A stretch of 64,000 bases of DNA, taken from the NCBI RefSeq assembly GCF_000013365.1, contig NC_007778.1:2418001-2482000 (forward strand). Reading direction: 5' to 3'. The position numbers and the translations under genes were made by a program. The notes beneath the pieces are model-generated. The model did not search any database and had not been told where the DNA came from. It saw nothing but the letters and a program-made list of their open reading frames with translations. Origin of the DNA: Rhodopseudomonas palustris HaA2 (GTDB taxonomy: Bacteria; Pseudomonadota; Alphaproteobacteria; Rhizobiales; Xanthobacteraceae). Below are positions 32,869 through 42,019 of this stretch, in pieces; positions within the stretch are counted from its first letter, which is position 1; each line of letters opens with the position of its first letter.

Positions 32869-35325
32869 ATGAAACGGGAGAAGCTGGCCAGTCAGCTCTC
32901 CGCAGACCTCGCTGTGCTTCAGCGGAAATGGCATGCGGCGGTCCAGTCCGGGCAGGCGTTGCCGAGCTACGAGGAGGTCATGCTCGGCAGCCTCGGCCGG
33001 CTCGCCGACAACATGGCGCTGCTGGAACTCTCGGTGGCGAGGCCGGGTGTGACGCGCACCGGCCGCTACGTCCAGCAATGGCTGGGCGACGAGCGCTGGG
33101 ACATTCCGCTCGACACGCTGTCGCCGGATTGCGCGATGGCGCTGGTGCAGGTGGCGTCGAGCGCGCTGCAGAACAAGCGGCCTTATCTCAGCACGGCGCA
33201 TTTCGTGCGCGACGGCATCGTGCAGAAATACGTGCTGCTGGCGCTGCCGACCGCCTCGCGCTGGGGCAACACGCTGGTCGGCGTCTACGTCAACGAGGAC
33301 GGCCTGCGCTACAATCTGCTCGACGCGATCTTCTCGTCGACCGACGACGGCATCGTGTCGCTGACCGCGATCCGCGGCTCCGACGGCCGGCCGTTCGATT
33401 TCCAGATCGTGCATCTGAACGAAGGCGCCTCGGCGCTGCTGCAGCAGTCGGTCAATGCGCTGCAATGGAGCCTGCTGTCGGGCGGGCGGAACTTCCTGTG
33501 CGAGCCGGCGGTGATGGCGCGCCTGCTGGCGCTGGTCGACAGCGGCGGCCAGGATTCGCTGTCGATCGACACCGACAACCGCAATCTCAGCCTCGGCGTC
33601 ACCGCGTTCGGCGACATCGTCTCGTTGACGATTTCCGACATCACCTCGCTGAAGAAGCGCGAGGAATCGTTCCGCCTGCTATTCGACGGCAATCCGATGC
33701 CGATGTGGGTGTTCGACGCGGCCACCACCGAATTCCTCAACGTCAACGACGCCGCCGTGCAGCATTACGGCTACGATCGCGACGCCTTCCTGCGGATGAC
33801 GTTGCGCGAGATCTGGCCGCGCGACGAATGGGCCGCGCACAGTCTGGCCCTGCTGCAGGTCGGCGACAGCTATCAGTCCGGCGGCAATTGGCGCCACCTC
33901 AAGGCCGACGGCACCGAGATCCAGGTGATGACCTTCGGCCGCCGCGTCGTCTTCAACGATCGCGAGGGCTTTCTGGTCGCCGTCGTCGACGTCACCGAGC
34001 GGCGCAAGGCCGAGGCCAAGATCGCCCATATGGCGCATCATGACGGCCTCACCAATCTGCCCAACCGCGCGCTGTATCAGGAGCGGCTGCAGCAGGCCCT
34101 GGAGCAGGCGCGCGGCGGCGGCGGACGCGTCGCGGTGCTGTGCATCGATCTCGACCTGTTCAAGAACGTCAACGATTCGTTCGGCCATCCGATGGGCGAC
34201 CGGCTGCTGCGCTGCGTCGCCGACCGGCTGCGCGCGCAGATCGGCGGCAACGATCTGGTGGCGCGGCTCGGCGGCGACGAATTCGCCGTGGTGCTGGCGT
34301 CGGTGGCCTCGCCGAACGAGGCCAGCGATGTCGCCGCGCGCCTGATCGAGCTCGTCAGCGCGCCCTACGACATGGACGGGCTCGAAGTGGTGATCGGCGC
34401 CTCGATCGGCATCGCGCTGGCGCCGGGCGACGGCGACGATTGCGACGTGCTGATGCGCAGCGCCGACATGGCGCTGTATCGCGCCAAGGCGGCGGGCGGC
34501 GGTTGCCATCATTTCTTCGAAAAGGAGATGGACCGCCAGGCGCAGCGCCGCCGCGACATGGAGCGGGACCTGCGCCACGCCTTCGCGCGCGGCGAGTTCG
34601 ATCTGCACTATCAGCCGCTGATCGATCTCGCCGAGGACCGCGTCAGCGGCTTCGAAGCGCTGCTGCGCTGGCACCATCCCGAGCGCGGCATGGTCTCGCC
34701 GGCCGATTTCATTCCGATCGCCGAGGACATCGGCCTGATCGTCGGCCTCGGCGAATGGGTGCTGCGGCAGGCCTGCCTCGAGGCGGCGCGCTGGCCGAAC
34801 GACGTCAAGATCGCGGTCAATCTGTCGCCGGTGCAGTTCCGCAGCCGCAATCTGGTGCAGGTGGTGATCTCGGCGCTGGCGCAGTCCGGGCTGTCGCCGC
34901 GCCGGCTCGAGCTCGAGATCACCGAGTCGCTGTTCCTCGCCGACAGCGAGGCCAATCTGGCGACGCTGCATCAGCTCCGCAGCCTCGGCGTGCGGATCTC
35001 GATGGACGATTTCGGCACCGGCTATTCGTCGCTCAGTTACTTGCGCAGCTTCCCGTTCGACAAGATCAAGATCGACCGCTCCTTCGTCAAGGATCTCACC
35101 GAGCGCCCGGATTGCCTCGCCATCGTGCGCGCCATCGCCGGCCTCGGCCGCAGCCTGAACATCACCACGCTGGCCGAAGGCGTCGAAACCGTCGAGCAGC
35201 TCGACGCGCTGCGCGCCGAGGGCTGCCACGAAGTGCAGGGCTTCCTGTTCAGCCCGGCAAGGCCGGCCGCGGAGATCGCCGGCCTGCTGATGAAGTTCGG
35301 CCACGCCGCATCAAAGGCGGCGTGA
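32869..35325 (+). CDS. PAS-GGDEF-EAL protein (c-di-GMP synthesis/degradation)
   Basis: An 818-aa signalling protein. About 130 residues of unrecognised N-terminal sequence lead to a weak PAS-like region, then a clear PAS (FRLLFDGNPMPMWVFDA, residues 265-385). A GGDEF domain follows with intact GGDEF at about 468, and an EAL domain with intact EALLRW at about 596 and DDFGTGYSSL. The RxxD inhibitory site five residues before GGDEF is absent. Both active sites look functional, so net output depends on the PAS signal. No membrane segment. Start candidates: ATG 32869 (used), GTG 32854, GTG 32818. Confidence 0.93.
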   Translation: MKREKLASQLSADLAVLQRKWHAAVQSGQALPSYEEVMLGSLGRLADNMALLELSVARPGVTRTGRYVQQWLGDERWDIPLDTLSPDCAMALVQVASSALQNKRPYLSTAHFVRDGIVQKYVLLALPTASRWGNTLVGVYVNEDGLRYNLLDAIFSSTDDGIVSLTAIRGSDGRPFDFQIVHLNEGASALLQQSVNALQWSLLSGGRNFLCEPAVMARLLALVDSGGQDSLSIDTDNRNLSLGVTAFGDIVSLTISDITSLKKREESFRLLFDGNPMPMWVFDAATTEFLNVNDAAVQHYGYDRDAFLRMTLREIWPRDEWAAHSLALLQVGDSYQSGGNWRHLKADGTEIQVMTFGRRVVFNDREGFLVAVVDVTERRKAEAKIAHMAHHDGLTNLPNRALYQERLQQALEQARGGGGRVAVLCIDLDLFKNVNDSFGHPMGDRLLRCVADRLRAQIGGNDLVARLGGDEFAVVLASVASPNEASDVAARLIELVSAPYDMDGLEVVIGASIGIALAPGDGDDCDVLMRSADMALYRAKAAGGGCHHFFEKEMDRQAQRRRDMERDLRHAFARGEFDLHYQPLIDLAEDRVSGFEALLRWHHPERGMVSPADFIPIAEDIGLIVGLGEWVLRQACLEAARWPNDVKIAVNLSPVQFRSRNLVQVVISALAQSGLSPRRLELEITESLFLADSEANLATLHQLRSLGVRISMDDFGTGYSSLSYLRSFPFDKIKIDRSFVKDLTERPDCLAIVRAIAGLGRSLNITTLAEGVETVEQLDALRAEGCHEVQGFLFSPARPAAEIAGLLMKFGHAASKAA

Positions 35326-35391
35326 GCGGGCATTGGCGGCCCGGCCCTGTTCGGTCTATCGTCGCACCGGCGGTGAGGAGAGATCGCGGCG

Positions 35392-36810
35392 ATGGAACGG
35401 GCAGTGCGGCTGCTGCTGGCGCTTTTCATGATGGCGTCGTGTTCGGCGGCCTGGGCCGAGACCCGGGTTGCGCTGGTCGTCGGCAATTCTGCCTATCGTC
35501 ACGTCACCGCCCTCGACAATCCGATCAAGGACGCCGCTCTGATGGTCGAGACGTTGAGGCGTCTCGGCTTCAGGCTTGTCGGTGGCGGCGCGCAGCTCGA
35601 CGTCGACAAGGCGCGGTTCGACACGCTGGTGCAGCAGTTCGGCCGCGACGCCGCCGGCGCCGATGTCGGGCTGTTCTACTATGCGGGCCATGGCGTGCAG
35701 ATTCGTGGCGTCAATTATCTGGTGCCGGTCGGCGCCAACCCGACGCGCGAGGCCGACGTCGATTTCCAGATGCTCGATGTCGGGCTGGTGCTGCGGCAGA
35801 TGGAGAGTGCCGGCACGCGGCTCAACATCGTCCTGCTCGACGCCTGCCGCAACAACCCGTTCGGTGGTCGGGGGCTGCGCGCCGCCGGCGGCGGTTTGGC
35901 GCAGATGCAGGCGCCCGAGGGCACGCTGATTTCTTACGCGACCCAGCCCGGCAACGTCGCCCAGGACGGCGACGACGGCCACAGTCCCTATACGCGGGCC
36001 CTGGCCGAGATCATGACGCGGCCGGGGCTCGACATCTTTCAGACCTTCAACCGCGTCGGGTTGGCCGTGAAAAAGGCGACCGCCAGCGCTCAGCAGCCGT
36101 GGCTGTCGTCGTCGCCGATCCAGGGCGACTTCTATTTCTCCGGCCAGGCTGCCGCTGCGGCCGCCGCGCCGACGTCTCCTCAGACAGCCGCGGTCGCGCC
36201 GCCGGAGTCACCCGGGCTTTCACCCGCGAGGCCGGCCGAGCCGGTCACGGCGCCGAATCCGTCGCCCTCGATCTCGTCGTCGCCGCCGCCGCGCCGGGGT
36301 TTCCGCGTGCTCGATAGCGTCTCCGAAGGCATCCTCAACATGCGCTCCGGGCCCGGCACGGGTCATCCGATCGTGGTTGCGATTCCGGCTGGCAGCACGG
36401 GCGACTCCAAGGGGAACTGCCGTGCGCCGGATGATGGCGGCCGCCATCCTTGGTGCGAGGTCGAATGGCGCGGCCGCACCGGCTGGGTCTCGAGCCGATC
36501 GATCGTCGAGACACGCCGCGACGAGGCCGCACCGCCTCAAGCAAAGTCGCGTGCGCGGCCTGTGTTCCGCGTGCTCGGCAGCGTGTCGCAAGGCATCCTC
36601 TATGTGCGCGCCGGCCCGGGCACGGGTCACCCGGCCTTGTTCTCCATTCCGGCCGGTGCGTCCGGCATCCAGCTCGGGCGCTGCCGCAGCTCCGAAGACG
36701 GTGTGGGCGCGCCGTGGTGCGAGGTCGAATGGGGCGGGCGCGCCGGCTGGGCCTCGGCCTGCTGCATGGTCGATGCCGCGACCGGCGCCTTCGCAACGGT
36801 GCGGGATTGA
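35392..36810 (+). CDS. Caspase-like (peptidase C14) protein with two SH3 domains
   Basis: A 472-aa exported orthocaspase-like protein. A signal peptide ends near AAWA. The caspase fold starts ALVVGNSAY. The catalytic dyad is visible: His100 in YYAGHG and Cys152 in LLDACRNNP. A Pro/Ser-rich linker precedes two bacterial SH3 domains, FRVLDSVSEGILNMRSGPGT and FRVLGSVSQGILYVRAGPGT, that may bind cell wall. This architecture is widespread in Rhizobiales; its role is unknown. The gene starts 67 bp after the GGDEF-EAL gene. Its stop lies in an exact 18-bp tandem duplication. Confidence 0.92.
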   Translation: MERAVRLLLALFMMASCSAAWAETRVALVVGNSAYRHVTALDNPIKDAALMVETLRRLGFRLVGGGAQLDVDKARFDTLVQQFGRDAAGADVGLFYYAGHGVQIRGVNYLVPVGANPTREADVDFQMLDVGLVLRQMESAGTRLNIVLLDACRNNPFGGRGLRAAGGGLAQMQAPEGTLISYATQPGNVAQDGDDGHSPYTRALAEIMTRPGLDIFQTFNRVGLAVKKATASAQQPWLSSSPIQGDFYFSGQAAAAAAAPTSPQTAAVAPPESPGLSPARPAEPVTAPNPSPSISSSPPPRRGFRVLDSVSEGILNMRSGPGTGHPIVVAIPAGSTGDSKGNCRAPDDGGRHPWCEVEWRGRTGWVSSRSIVETRRDEAAPPQAKSRARPVFRVLGSVSQGILYVRAGPGTGHPALFSIPAGASGIQLGRCRSSEDGVGAPWCEVEWGGRAGWASACCMVDAATGAFATVRD

Positions 36811-36832
36811 TCGGCGGTGCGGGATTGATCGG
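36797..36832. repeat. 18-bp perfect tandem duplication spanning a stop codon
   Basis: CGGTGCGGGATTGATCGG occurs twice, head to tail, at 36797-36814 and 36815-36832. The first copy contains the caspase-like gene's final codons and TGA (36808-36810). Confidence 0.95.
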
Positions 36833-36912
36833 CGCGGATCGGCTGATCGCAGATCGGTCGCGCACGGACGAAGCGCGATCCGATCAATCCTGCTGCGCGC
36901 GTCGGCGAAATG

Positions 36913-37476
36913 TCAGAACCGCGTCACGATCTCCGCCAGCGCCGGCCGCGGGCGGTCTTCGTTCGCCCGGGTGCGGGTGCCGATGTGGATGAAGCCGGCG
37001 AGCTTCTCGTTGTCTTTCAATCCGAGGCCGGCGAGCACGTCGCGGTCATAGGCGATCCAGCCCGAGAGCCAGTTGGCGCCGTACCCGAGCGCGGTCGCTG
37101 CGGCGACGATGTTCATGCAGCTCGCGCCGGCGGACAGTTCCTGCTCCCAGGCCGGCACCTTGGGATGCGGCTTCGGCGCGCTCACGACCGCGATCACCAG
37201 CGGCGCTTCGCTGAGCCGGCCGCGCTCCGCCGCGATCTCCTCCGGCGTCGCGTCCGTCTTGTTGCGCGCGAACGCCTGCGCGATCACTTCGCCGGCGCGC
37301 GCCCGCGCCTCGCCTTCGAACACGATGAAGCGCCACGGCGCGATCTTGCCGTGATCCGGCACCCGGGCGCCGATGGTGAGGATGGTCTCCAGCTCCTCGG
37401 GCGAGGGGCCGGGCCCGGTCATCTCGCGCGGCTTCACGGAACGGCGGGTCTTGAGGAAGTCGATCGGGTCGGAAAT
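36913..37476 (-). CDS. Nitroreductase family protein (YdjA-like), probable ATT start
   Basis: A small FMN-dependent nitroreductase reducing nitro or quinone compounds with NAD(P)H. Motifs: PDHGKIAPWRFIVFEG for FMN and LGYGANWLSGW near the dimer site. The conserved N-terminal segment DPIDFLKTRRSVKPREM, needed for the FMN phosphate (RRS), lies upstream of the first ATG/GTG/TTG available (GTG at 37437). The only in-frame codon with a ribosome-binding site at proper distance is ATT at 37476, with GGAGAG 5 bp upstream. This gives 187 aa. If GTG is the true start, the protein loses the RRS motif. Confidence 0.85.
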   Translation of the reverse strand: MSDPIDFLKTRRSVKPREMTGPGPSPEELETILTIGARVPDHGKIAPWRFIVFEGEARARAGEVIAQAFARNKTDATPEEIAAERGRLSEAPLVIAVVSAPKPHPKVPAWEQELSAGASCMNIVAAATALGYGANWLSGWIAYDRDVLAGLGLKDNEKLAGFIHIGTRTRANEDRPRPALAEIVTRF

Positions 37477-37762
37477 GGCTGCTCTCCATCTGTTCCGGCG
37501 CCGCCCGCGGCGGCGATCCGCGGGCGCTCGCTTGGTGCCGGCAATCTATCGCATGTCGGCGCAAGGTTCGATCAGAACCATACCAATCCGGCGCGCGACC
37601 ATCGCGCTTCGCCATAGGAATAGGAAAAGCTTGCCGCCACCGGCAATTTGCGCCGCGATGCCGGCCGGGAGCGCCACGCGATCGTGTTGATCGGACAAGG
37701 CTTCTTCGTGGCGCGAAGTTTGCAATTCATTTCCAGAGCGAATCTGCGATGGGGCGCGCACC

Positions 37763-38344
37763 ATGAACAACATCACCGACCGACAGGGCCATGTGCTGAC
37801 GCCGTATGCGCATGTGACGAAGGCGGTGTCGGAGAGGTCCACCGCCAGCAGCGGCATCAGCTTCGAAGGCGACGTGTACAGCTTCGCCGATCTGATGAAG
37901 GCGCATCCGGAAGCGGTCCGGAAGGCGACGTCCGCCGAAGTCGATGACGTCGCCCGGATCTGGCTGCAGCAGCAGGAGACGGCGCCGCACGGCCGCTCCG
38001 ACAACGAGCCGGACGACGTCTACGCCACCGTCAAGGTCGGCAATCAGGTGGTGGCGAAGCTTTACAATGGCGGCATCGCCGAGATGAGCGGCGCCGCCGC
38101 ATCCGCCGTCAGCGGTCTCGAAGAGCCGTCGCTGGCCGGCCCGGCGCTGGCGCAATGGCGGGCGGAGACCTACGCCAGGCTGCTCGGCGGCAAGGTCGAG
38201 ATCGCCGACACCGCCAAGACGCAAAGCGAATGGACGCCGCGCTCCGGCGCCACGCCGCAATACACCCGCGCCGAACTCGACGCCGCCATCGCCGCGATGC
38301 AGAAGGCCGTCGCGCAATCGGCCACGGTCGACCGCAACGCTTGA
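37763..38344 (+). CDS. Hypothetical protein
   Basis: A 193-aa protein of unknown function with alternating helical segments, no signal peptide or membrane helix. Segments such as FEGDVYSFADLMKAHPEAVRK and KVGNQVVAKLYNGGIAEMSG look globular. The Ala-rich C-terminus is helical. It ends 54 bp before the thrS-tail remnant. Confidence 0.75.
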   Translation: MNNITDRQGHVLTPYAHVTKAVSERSTASSGISFEGDVYSFADLMKAHPEAVRKATSAEVDDVARIWLQQQETAPHGRSDNEPDDVYATVKVGNQVVAKLYNGGIAEMSGAAASAVSGLEEPSLAGPALAQWRAETYARLLGGKVEIADTAKTQSEWTPRSGATPQYTRAELDAAIAAMQKAVAQSATVDRNA

Positions 38345-38397
38345 AGCCGCGCGCGACTTGGGCGCAGGCGAGGCGGCCTGAGGCCGGCGCGTCGCGA

Positions 38398-38469
38398 TTA
38401 CGCCGCCTGCGCTCGCATCCGCCGCACGTCCGGCGGCGTCGCCTCGTCGACCAAAGCGGCGATCGCCTC
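38398..38469 (-). pseudogene. Duplicated 3' end of thrS (22 codons plus stop)
   Basis: 38400-38469 matches 42022-42091, the last bases of thrS, at 68 of 70 positions. It keeps the reading frame [20 protein letters not shown] and a stop (TAA here, TGA in thrS). Upstream of it there is no further thrS sequence. The copy lies 4 bp from the stop of the SCO1-like gene. Confidence 0.9.
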
Positions 38470-38473
38470 TCGA

Positions 38474-39646
38474 TCAGGTCTGCACATTTCCGTCGTTACG
38501 AAGCGCGCGACGGATTATGTCAAACAATTCGTGCTCGTTCCATTGCCTGCGTGCTATCCGCTCGACACAGCGCATGCTGCGGTCGAGTACAACGAGATCG
38601 AGCCGATGATGATTGACCGTGGTGGCGCCGTAGCCGACGCCGAGATCGAGCCATCGCCGCACCGGCTCGAAATCGCCGATGGTCCGCAGCATGCGGTTGA
38701 ACCGGTCGAAGCGCATTCCACGCGCCTCGCCATAGGTGCGCAACCGATGCGGCAGATCGAACGCGCCATCATAGCTGATCGCGGCGACGTTGACGACCTC
38801 GGGGAGGCCGGCCTCTGCGATCAGCGTCTGCAGTTGCGCAAGCTTTTGGATCGTCAGCGAGCATTTGTTGGGATTGGCGCAACGCGTGTAGAAGAACGTC
38901 AGCACGCTCGGCCGGCCGCGAAATATCTCGCCGAAGCTTGCGACCGAGCCATCTTGGTCCTGTAATGCGATGGCGGCGACATCGATGTCGGCATCAGCGG
39001 GTACGCTGTTGTCGTGCGGCAGCACGAGCGGCGCCGGCGCGCCGCAGCAAGATGGCGGCGCCGACTCCGCCGCGCTGCGGATCGCGCCGAGCGCGAGCCG
39101 GCCTTCGCGCCGCACGGTGTCTGACAGCATCGCCTGATCGTGCGACAAGAGTTCGGCGAATGGTGCCGCGACCCCCGCGGCGCGCGGACCGAGCCAGCGC
39201 AGCGTCCGGAACAGCTCGGTCAAAACGGTCACGGGCGCAGCCGCATCGGCCGGCGCGAGCGTGACGACGTCGTCGGCGCCGCGCAGCCTGCGGATTGCCG
39301 CGAGCAGCAGCGCGGGCAGTTCAGCCGGAGTCGTGGATGCGCAGCGGACCGCCCGGGCGGCGGCGGCCACGACGAACGGATCTATGCCGCTCTCCAGCTC
39401 CTCGCAGACGATGCTCATCGCCGCGTCCGGCAATCCGCAGGTCTCGAAGGCGGCGAGCACATAGCCGCGCAGCCGCGCCGCCTGGTTGCTGCTGCGGCCG
39501 GCGAACAGCGGCGACTGCTCCGCCAGCAGCGCGACCAACGCGTCGCGTCCGGACGGGTCGGCGCGGAGCCGGTCGATCGCCGCGTAGCCGGCGTCGAGCG
39601 ACCCCGCCTCGCTCGACGCGATCGGTGGCGTCGCGGCCACCGTCAT
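38474..39646 (-). CDS. SCO1/SenC-like copper protein with N-terminal helical domain
   Basis: A 390-aa protein. Residues 1-190 are Ala/Leu-rich, probably HEAT-like helices. The C-terminal half is a thioredoxin-fold SCO1/SenC domain: VLTFFYTRCANPNKCSLT and a distal His in TVNHHRLDLVVLD. The metal-site cysteines are CX5C (CANPNKC) instead of the usual CX3C. An extra CC pair lies at SCCGAP. There is no signal peptide. It overlaps the HEAT-like gene by 4 bp (ATGA). Copper delivery to the tyrosinase of the same operon is an attractive inference. Confidence 0.85.
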   Translation of the reverse strand: MTVAATPPIASSEAGSLDAGYAAIDRLRADPSGRDALVALLAEQSPLFAGRSSNQAARLRGYVLAAFETCGLPDAAMSIVCEELESGIDPFVVAAAARAVRCASTTPAELPALLLAAIRRLRGADDVVTLAPADAAAPVTVLTELFRTLRWLGPRAAGVAAPFAELLSHDQAMLSDTVRREGRLALGAIRSAAESAPPSCCGAPAPLVLPHDNSVPADADIDVAAIALQDQDGSVASFGEIFRGRPSVLTFFYTRCANPNKCSLTIQKLAQLQTLIAEAGLPEVVNVAAISYDGAFDLPHRLRTYGEARGMRFDRFNRMLRTIGDFEPVRRWLDLGVGYGATTVNHHRLDLVVLDRSMRCVERIARRQWNEHELFDIIRRALRNDGNVQT

Positions 39647-40500
39647 CGCTGCAGGAAGCGGTTGGCGGCGGCGTTGAGATTGCCGAGTTCGTTCTGCGCG
39701 CCGAGCGTCCTGATCTCGTCGACGAACGATTTGTCCTCGCGCAGCGGCTCGTGCGCGGTGTTGGCGAGCGCGCCGAGCGCCGAGGCGCGGATATCCTCGA
39801 AGTCGGAGGTATCGGTGACGAGCGTCTTGGCGACATCGGCGAACCGCGCCGGATTGAGGACGTTCAGCCCGGTCGCGCTCAACGCCCGCAGGCTGCGCGC
39901 TTGATCCTTGTCGGTCAGCACGTCCTGCAGCAGGTCCTGCGACTTGGGATCGGTCGACAGCACCCGCAGCGCGGCCTCCTTGGTGGAGAGGTCGTCGGTG
40001 TCGCGAAACACTATTTCCGCCAGCGGCGCGACGTCGGCGTGATCGTTGAGGCTGAGAATCTGCAGCGCTCGGAGCGGCGACACCAGCGCCAGCTTGTCGT
40101 CGAAAAGCCCGGCGCGCAGTTTCTCCTCGGCGCTGGCGTCGTTTTCCGCCGACAGCGTCGCCAGCGCGCTCTCGCGCAATTCCGCCGGCGTCTCCGGGCG
40201 CGCGATGTCGCGCAGGGTTTGCAGAAATTCGGCGCGATGCGCGTCGAACCCTTCGCTGGAGAACCGCGCGATCTGCAATTCGTCCAGGGCGTTCATCCGC
40301 GCCGCAGCCGGTGCCTCGGCGTTCCTCAGGATCGTGAGCTGGGCACCGAGATCCGGGCCCCGCGCCTGGGTGGTGGCGTCCACGACCGGCGCGCCAGGGA
40401 GAGCCGTCCGCAGCGAGAACAAGCGAGAATCCGCCGCGGTGTCGGCCTCGGCCGCCGCCAATCGGGCTTCGTAGTCCCTTCGATATTGTTCGACGTCCAT
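39643..40500 (-). CDS. HEAT-repeat-like hypothetical protein
   Basis: A 285-aa, almost entirely helical protein. Repeating pairs of helices are visible (ELRESALATLS, TKEAALRVLS, ARSLRALSATGL, DIRASALGALANT) with spacing of roughly 35-40 residues, as in HEAT/ARM repeats. Probably a scaffold. It lies between tyrosinase (59-bp gap) and the SCO1-like gene (4-bp overlap), so the three form an operon. Confidence 0.75.
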   Translation of the reverse strand: MDVEQYRRDYEARLAAAEADTAADSRLFSLRTALPGAPVVDATTQARGPDLGAQLTILRNAEAPAAARMNALDELQIARFSSEGFDAHRAEFLQTLRDIARPETPAELRESALATLSAENDASAEEKLRAGLFDDKLALVSPLRALQILSLNDHADVAPLAEIVFRDTDDLSTKEAALRVLSTDPKSQDLLQDVLTDKDQARSLRALSATGLNVLNPARFADVAKTLVTDTSDFEDIRASALGALANTAHEPLREDKSFVDEIRTLGAQNELGNLNAAANRFLQR

Positions 40501-40559
40501 CGCAATGGCTCCGCGTTCGAGGCGCTTCGGCTCGGCCGTCTTCGGTTCACGTAGTCAGG

Positions 40560-41810
40560 CTAGGCATGACCTGCAACCACGGTCGGCGGCAGCTGGAACG
40601 GCACGTCGTCGTAGGCGAAGCCGAGCGGATCGGGCGCCTTGAGCGCCATCGCATCGAGCATGTCGCTGACCCTTGGCGTGCGGCCCGGCGCCGGCGTGGT
40701 ACTGGTCGGAGGAAACGGTCCGCCCGGTGCAGTCGGCGGCCGCGGATTGCCGTGGATGCCATTCCACGGCCACATCGTGTCGCCGCGCTTGGTGCCGGCG
40801 CGCGTGCCGTCGCTGTAGGCGAGCCGGTCGGAGCTGTCCGTGCGGTGCTTGATCCACTGCCATTTCGTCCACAGCCGGTCGACATTGCAGTGGAGCAGGA
40901 AGAACAAAGGATCATAGACGGCGAGGGCGGGGTACCTGAGCGGGCTGGGGGCGGCAAAGCTGTTGTGCGCCTGACCGTGCGGCCCGCCCTCCATTTGCCG
41001 AAACAGGGCGAAATCGGCTGTCGCCCCGCCGAGCCTGATCGTATCGTCTTCGCTGATGACCAGCGCCGGAGCGTCGGACGCAAATCGCGGCACGCGGACG
41101 ATCCCGGGCGTATCCTTCGCCACCCAGTGCTCGAGCGAGTGCCCGGGCCGGAAAACGACGTGGCCGGATTCGTCGGATCGTCCCATGTAGTCGATGGTGA
41201 AGAGCACAGGCGCGGGCGCGTCGAACTGCCAATAGGGCAGCGTCACCACCGGGTTGATCGCCTGGAGCGCGCGCTCGAGCCCGAGCACGTAGGCGCGGTG
41301 CCACGGCAGGAAGCCTTCGTTGCGATGGATTTCGAGATCCGAATCGGCGTCGTGCATATCGCGAACGATACGATAGGGACCCTGGCCGCGCGCATTCAGG
41401 GTGCCGAGCGCGGCGAGGAAGTCGTCGCGCTCCTCCTGGCTCAACGTGACCGCATTTTTGCGGATGCGCACCATCACCGGCTTGCTGGCGAGCGGGGCGC
41501 CGCTGGCCTTGTCCTTCACGGCGATGGCGGCGTCGCCGTAACGCGAACTCGGCTTGAGGAATTCGCCCGCGACGAAGAACGTCACCGGCCGGCCGTCACC
41601 CGGCAGGCCGAGCGTCAGGCGCGAGCCGCCGTTGTGCGTTCGCGCCGTATCGAACACCAGCCCGCCGACCGCGCCGGCGCTGCTGATCTCGACGTCGACG
41701 GAGCCGGCACCTGGACCCTGCAACAACCGGGCGCTGGCCTGAACGGGCGTCCAGCCGAGAAACACGCGACCTTGGGCATCTTCACCGGGAATATCGATTT
41801 GGACCTGCAT
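40560..41810 (-). CDS. Tyrosinase family type-3 copper protein
   Basis: A 416-aa protein with the tyrosinase common central domain. CuA region: RDMHDADSDLEIHRNEGFLPWHRAYVLGLER shows three His. CuB region: HGQAHNSF and the diagnostic DPLFFLLHCNVDRLWTKWQ. The enzyme should oxidise phenols to quinones (melanin or cross-linking chemistry) if copper-loaded. About 130 residues of beta-rich sequence precede the core. No signal peptide. ATG at 41808-41810 with a GGAG ribosome-binding site. First gene of the operon with the HEAT-like and SCO1-like proteins. Confidence 0.92.
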   Translation of the reverse strand: MQVQIDIPGEDAQGRVFLGWTPVQASARLLQGPGAGSVDVEISSAGAVGGLVFDTARTHNGGSRLTLGLPGDGRPVTFFVAGEFLKPSSRYGDAAIAVKDKASGAPLASKPVMVRIRKNAVTLSQEERDDFLAALGTLNARGQGPYRIVRDMHDADSDLEIHRNEGFLPWHRAYVLGLERALQAINPVVTLPYWQFDAPAPVLFTIDYMGRSDESGHVVFRPGHSLEHWVAKDTPGIVRVPRFASDAPALVISEDDTIRLGGATADFALFRQMEGGPHGQAHNSFAAPSPLRYPALAVYDPLFFLLHCNVDRLWTKWQWIKHRTDSSDRLAYSDGTRAGTKRGDTMWPWNGIHGNPRPPTAPGGPFPPTSTTPAPGRTPRVSDMLDAMALKAPDPLGFAYDDVPFQLPPTVVAGHA

Positions 41811-41872
41811 GTCGCGGTTCTCCACGCGCAAGCGGCTGAAAATAATCGCGAGGCAATCGAACAAGGTAACAG

Positions 41873-41891
41873 GTCGCGGATTTTCCGCGAC
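41873..41891. promoter_or_regulatory. Inverted repeat in the tyrosinase-operon leader
   Basis: GTCGCGGA (41873-41880) and TCCGCGAC (41884-41891), a perfect 8-bp inverted repeat with 3-bp spacer, about 65 bp upstream of the tyrosinase start. Possible operator or leader hairpin. Confidence 0.45.
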
Positions 41892-41986
41892 GCACACATA
41901 AGCGCAGCAATTTGATCGTCAGAGTAATATCGGCAGACTACCTCATTAGAAGTCATCCTGCAATCGATCCCGATCGCCGGACGATT

Positions 41987-42012
41987 GTGGCGCGGCGGCT
42001 TCACCGCGCCAC
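41987..42012 (-). terminator. Hairpin after thrS
   Basis: GTGGCGCGG (41987-41995) / CCGCGCCAC (42004-42012), a 9-bp GC-rich stem with an 8-base loop, 7 bp past the thrS stop. It lacks a T-run, so termination may be weak. Confidence 0.55.
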
Positions 42013-42019
42013 GAACGCC

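Noticed and set aside
34140-36317. A 725-codon plus-strand open frame
   Set aside because: It overlaps the GGDEF-EAL and caspase-like genes in another frame, is Arg/Ala-rich and has no domain; a GC-rich shadow.
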